From assembly GCF_040100845.1 (NCBI RefSeq), contig NZ_JAZHSH010000001.1, forward strand, positions 3,704,501 to 3,768,500: a DNA stretch of 64,000 nucleotides, written 5' to 3'. Origin of the DNA: Chengkuizengella sp. SCS-71B (GTDB lineage: Bacteria > Bacillota > Bacilli > Paenibacillales > KCTC-33759). Every line of letters begins with the position of its first letter. Position 1 is the stretch's first letter. The position numbers and the translations under genes are program-made. The notes beneath the pieces were generated by a model, which saw only the letters and a list, made by a program, of their open reading frames with translations, had not been told where the DNA came from and ran no database searches. Shown here piece by piece: positions 61,209-64,000 of the stretch.

Positions 61209-63296
61209 TCATTTCACTTTGCTTCTATTTTTATCAATCAATATCGTTAAACTAATGAGAGAAACTAATATCGTTGCTCCCATGTCTGATAAAACCGCAA
61301 TCCATAGCGTTAACCATCCGGGGATCGTTAATAAAAGTGCAATCAATTTTAACCCTAATGCTAGAGAAATATTTAATTTTATCACTTTGTTTACCCTTTT
61401 AGAGATCGAGATTGCATTAGGAAGTTTACCTAAATGATCCTGCATCAAAACGATATCAGCAGTTTCAATTGCACTATCCGTTCCTTTTCCCATCGCAATA
61501 CCAAGATCAGCTACTGCAAGTGCTGGTGCATCATTGATTCCATCACCAATCATCGCAACATCCCCACGTTCATTTAAAGCCTTAATTTTTTCTACTTTCT
61601 GTTCAGGTAGCAGGTTCGCAAGAAATTCTGATACACCTACTTGCTTAGCTACTTTCTCCGCAGTCTGTTCATGATCACCTGTCAGCATCACTGTATGTTT
61701 AATTCCTATTTGATGAAGTTTATCCATAACTTCTTTACTTTCATGACGAATCTCATCTGAAATTCCGAAGATTCCTAAGACATGCTCTACACTAGCAACG
61801 ATCACTATTGTTAGCCCCTGAGTTTTCAAATCATCTATATCTCTTAGAACCTTTTCATCAAACTGAAGATGCTCGATGCTCTTTTCATTACCGACATAGT
61901 ACGGAATGCCACCTACTATTGCCTCTACACCGCGTCCAGAAAGAGTTTTGATTTCATCCGTTTCTGAAAATTCAACTTTAGTTTCTACAACCTTTTTCAT
62001 AATTGCTTTCGCTAAAGGATGTGAAGATTTGTTTTCTACTGCACCAGCAATACTTAATAACCTATTGTCATACTCCACTATTTTTTCTACGTGTGGTTCA
62101 CCTATAGTTAACGTCCCAGTTTTGTCAAAAGCAATCGTAGTTATTTTACCTAGTTGCTCTAAAAACACACCGCCTTTTACCAATATTCCATTTCGAGCGT
62201 TTCGTGTAATACCTGATACAATTGCAATAGGTGAAGACAAAATCAATGCACAAGGACATCCTACAATTAATACCGCTAAACCTTGATAAAACCATGTTCC
62301 CCATGTCCCACCAAAGAATAATGGAGGTAAGAACATTACTAAAACAGAAATCATCATAATTAATGGCGTATAATATTTTGCAAATTTATTAATAAATAGT
62401 TCCGTTGGGGTTTTAGTTTCCTGAGCTTCTTGAACTAAATGCAGTATCCTTGCTAATGAAGAATCTTCGAATGCTTTCGTAATTTTTATCTTTAAAACAC
62501 CTTCATTATTAATACTTCCACCAAAAACCTTAACATTCACTTCTTTTTCAACTGGTAATGACTCACCGGTAATGGCCGCTTCATTCACTGAGCTGATTCC
62601 ATTAACAACAATACCGTCAGAAGGAATTTTTTCACCTGATTTGACTAAAACGATATCGTCCTTCTGCAAAACATCAATTGGAACAACTCTTTCAGCTCCA
62701 TTTGTAATTAAAATAGCTTCTTTAGGCGCTACTTTTAAAAGTTTTTCCATTGATTGTCTAGCTTTCTCCATCCCTAAACCTTCAAGATACTCATTTAAGC
62801 CAAATAAAATGGCTACAAGTGTTGCTTCTTTCCATTCACCAATAGATATGGCTCCAACTAAAGCAATGGTCATTAGAGTATCGATATTAAATTTCAAGCG
62901 AAACAGATTTTTAAGTCCCTTTATAAAAGTTTGATATCCGCTAATCGTAATAGCAGTTAAATAAAATAAAACGGACAGCATGTTTGGAAAGGAGGTTTCA
63001 AAAATGATAGTTAATAAAAACAACCCTGTGGAGATTCCCAGAAATAGTTTTAATTTATTGCCGCTAGCGTGAGAATGATCATGACCATGATCTTGTTCAT
63101 CATCACTAACTAAAGAAGCTCCATCACTTGCTAATATTTTCTTTACTTTAGATAAATTAGCTCCTTCATCAATCTTTAACTTAGAGGAGTTAAATGAAAT
63201 TGCAGCAGATTCTCCATGTTCTAGCTTTTTAATTTTTTCTTCCATTTCTGCTGCACAGCTAGCGCAGCTTAAACCTTTTATCTTATATTCCTTCAT
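61209..63296 (-). CDS. cadA: Cadmium/zinc/cobalt-type P1B ATPase
   Basis: 695 residues. N-terminal HMA domain with GLSC11ASC14A, then a His/Asp-rich patch (DEQDHGHDHSHAS, about 66-78). Eight membrane helices, the transport motif C347-P348-C349 in GCPCALILSSPIAIVSG, phosphorylation site DKTGTLTIG (about 394), SSHPLAKAI, and the hinge GDGINDAPALAVADLGIAMG. CPC with a following Lys/Asp pattern fits the Zn2+/Cd2+/Pb2+ group rather than Cu+. Exports divalent metal ions from the cytoplasm. GGGGGGAG lies before the ATG, and the ArsR-type gene is 52 bp upstream in the same direction, a classic metal-responsive pair. Confidence 0.92.
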   Translation of the reverse strand: MKEYKIKGLSCASCAAEMEEKIKKLEHGESAAISFNSSKLKIDEGANLSKVKKILASDGASLVSDDEQDHGHDHSHASGNKLKLFLGISTGLFLLTIIFETSFPNMLSVLFYLTAITISGYQTFIKGLKNLFRLKFNIDTLMTIALVGAISIGEWKEATLVAILFGLNEYLEGLGMEKARQSMEKLLKVAPKEAILITNGAERVVPIDVLQKDDIVLVKSGEKIPSDGIVVNGISSVNEAAITGESLPVEKEVNVKVFGGSINNEGVLKIKITKAFEDSSLARILHLVQEAQETKTPTELFINKFAKYYTPLIMMISVLVMFLPPLFFGGTWGTWFYQGLAVLIVGCPCALILSSPIAIVSGITRNARNGILVKGGVFLEQLGKITTIAFDKTGTLTIGEPHVEKIVEYDNRLLSIAGAVENKSSHPLAKAIMKKVVETKVEFSETDEIKTLSGRGVEAIVGGIPYYVGNEKSIEHLQFDEKVLRDIDDLKTQGLTIVIVASVEHVLGIFGISDEIRHESKEVMDKLHQIGIKHTVMLTGDHEQTAEKVAKQVGVSEFLANLLPEQKVEKIKALNERGDVAMIGDGINDAPALAVADLGIAMGKGTDSAIETADIVLMQDHLGKLPNAISISKRVNKVIKLNISLALGLKLIALLLTIPGWLTLWIAVLSDMGATILVSLISLTILIDKNRSKVK

Positions 63297-63348
63297 ATTT
63301 GCTCCCCCCTCTCAGTTAGTGAATTAGATAAAGGAATGCTTATAGTTC

Positions 63349-63681
63349 TTACAGATGCTGGGCATGATTTATTGTTTGATCTAACAAGTCCACTACATGT
63401 TCATCATCATGAGAATAGTACATCGTTGTACCCGCTCTACGAGATTTTACCAATCGTAAGTTTTTTAAAAACCGTAACTGATGTGAAACAGTCGATTGCA
63501 GCAATTCAAGCTTTTCTGAAATTTCATTCACTGAATATTCTTTGTTCGTTAACAAATGTATAATTCGAATTCTAGTTGGATCTGATAAGGCTTTAAAAGT
63601 TTGAGATACGATAAATAATGTTTCCTTATCTAATTCATTATAGTCATTTTCATTTGATTGTTTATTGTTTTCTTCAGTCAA
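63349..63681 (-). CDS. ArsR/SmtB-family metal-responsive repressor
   Basis: 110 residues from a TTG at 63681 with GGGGTG 6 bp upstream; a longer in-frame ATG at 63720 would overlap the operator. Winged helix-turn-helix: [63 protein letters not shown] (about 22-85). The C-terminal helix with [19 protein letters not shown] contains Asp/His pairs like the alpha-5 zinc sites of CzrA/SmtB. The CXC alpha-3 site of CadC is absent, which suggests Zn/Co sensing. First gene of the metal-export operon; releases the operator when metal rises. Confidence 0.88.
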   Translation of the reverse strand: MTEENNKQSNENDYNELDKETLFIVSQTFKALSDPTRIRIIHLLTNKEYSVNEISEKLELLQSTVSHQLRFLKNLRLVKSRRAGTTMYYSHDDEHVVDLLDQTINHAQHL

Positions 63682-63700
63682 TTTAAACACCCCACTCACT

Positions 63701-63722
63701 ATATATGTGCATATGGTCATAT
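63701..63722. promoter_or_regulatory. Operator candidate of the ArsR-type repressor
   Basis: Contains ATATG-TG-CATAT (63703-63714) followed by a further CATAT half-site, in the usual AT-rich, dyad form of ArsR/SmtB targets, 20-41 bp upstream of the repressor start. Confidence 0.45.
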
Positions 63723-63811
63723 TACCAATAATTAATTTTAATTTATCATAAAATTGAACAATTCGTCAATAAACTACAAAAAAAGTCCCTATCCAATGTA
63801 GAGACTTGTTT

Positions 63812-64000
63812 CTACTTTATAGCTTTAACCGCCACTGCACAAATCTTAAATTCTGGCATGCGACTGATTGGAGCTAAAGCATCATTTGTTAATCGATTAA
63901 TCGCTAATTCTTTGCCCCAATGAAATGGAACAAAAATCGTTTTAGGTTGAATCCCTTCTGTGATTTTCACATGAAAATCAAGCGATCCTCTTCGACTTAT
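63812..64000 (-). CDS. C-terminus of a molybdopterin oxidoreductase (nitrate reductase/formate dehydrogenase type)
   Basis: Only the last 62 codons lie in the window; the gene continues past the right edge. The segment SRRGSLDFHVKITEGIQPKTIFVPFHWGKELAINRLTNDALAPISRMPEFKICAVAVKAIK is the typical end of the molydopterin-dinucleotide-binding domain of assimilatory nitrate reductases and related enzymes (motifs VFVPFHWG and NxLTNDALDPISxxPEFK). It stops at TAG 63814-63812. The exact enzyme cannot be decided without the missing part. Confidence 0.8.
   Translation of the reverse strand: MSRRGSLDFHVKITEGIQPKTIFVPFHWGKELAINRLTNDALAPISRMPEFKICAVAVKAIK

Overview
The window comes from a low-G+C, Gram-positive, endospore-forming bacterium of the order Bacillales (Bacillaceae/Paenibacillaceae type). 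Supporting genes are yneF, the yuaF-floT pair with PspA, a YaaH-type LysM/GH18 spore hydrolase, an AbrB-like domain, CitB-type aconitase, queG and folE. Genes start with strong AGGAGG-type ribosome binding sites. No rRNA, tRNA or CRISPR array was found. The species cannot be fixed from the sequence alone.

Layout. (1) 1-12.7 kb, all on the minus strand: a polymorphic-toxin (RHS) island. One intact 3170-residue secreted RHS protein ends in an AHH-type nuclease and is followed by an ankyrin+SuFu immunity gene. Downstream lie a displaced SHH-type nuclease cassette with a SUKH immunity gene, and scrambled RHS remnants that run off the left edge. (2) 13-20.7 kb: a membrane protein, then a small catabolic locus (class III aminotransferase, TetR, FGGY kinase, frameshifted MFS transporter, class II aldolase). 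It carries a perfect 395-bp tandem duplication that creates a chimeric ORF. (3) 20.7-26.3 kb: YneQ-like protein, inositol-phosphatase-family enzyme, TauE permease, and an envelope-stress cassette (YuaF, flotillin, PspA, DUF350) with two sigma-W-like promoters. (4) 26.5-50.1 kb: mostly housekeeping genes: SNF2 helicase, Ddl, an amidase-domain protein, aconitase, O-acetylhomoserine sulfhydrylase, IclR regulator, spore hydrolase, two superoxide dismutases, a Tet(M)-like GTPase, amidase, AraC regulator, FolE, YneF, QueG and RNase H. (5) 50.2-58.1 kb: an intact IS4-family element, then a MacAB-like ABC efflux operon with two ATPases, one of them fused to an AbrB-like domain. (6) 58.1-59.9 kb: gene debris and an unrecognised tandem cluster of small coiled-coil proteins behind a sigma-K-like promoter. 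(7) 59.9-64 kb: MutY, a CadA-type metal ATPase with its ArsR regulator, and the C-terminus of a molybdopterin oxidoreductase.

The links between genes that stand out are these. Toxin and immunity genes are paired by immediate adjacency and the left cassettes look displaced by recombination. The iclR promoter and the aconitase leader share the same operator-like site, GTTTCA-N5-TGAAAC. The flotillin and PspA genes each have a TGAAAC-N16/17-CGTA promoter. The most novel-looking block is the small coiled-coil gene cluster, which may encode late-sporulation (spore surface) proteins; that role is inference.
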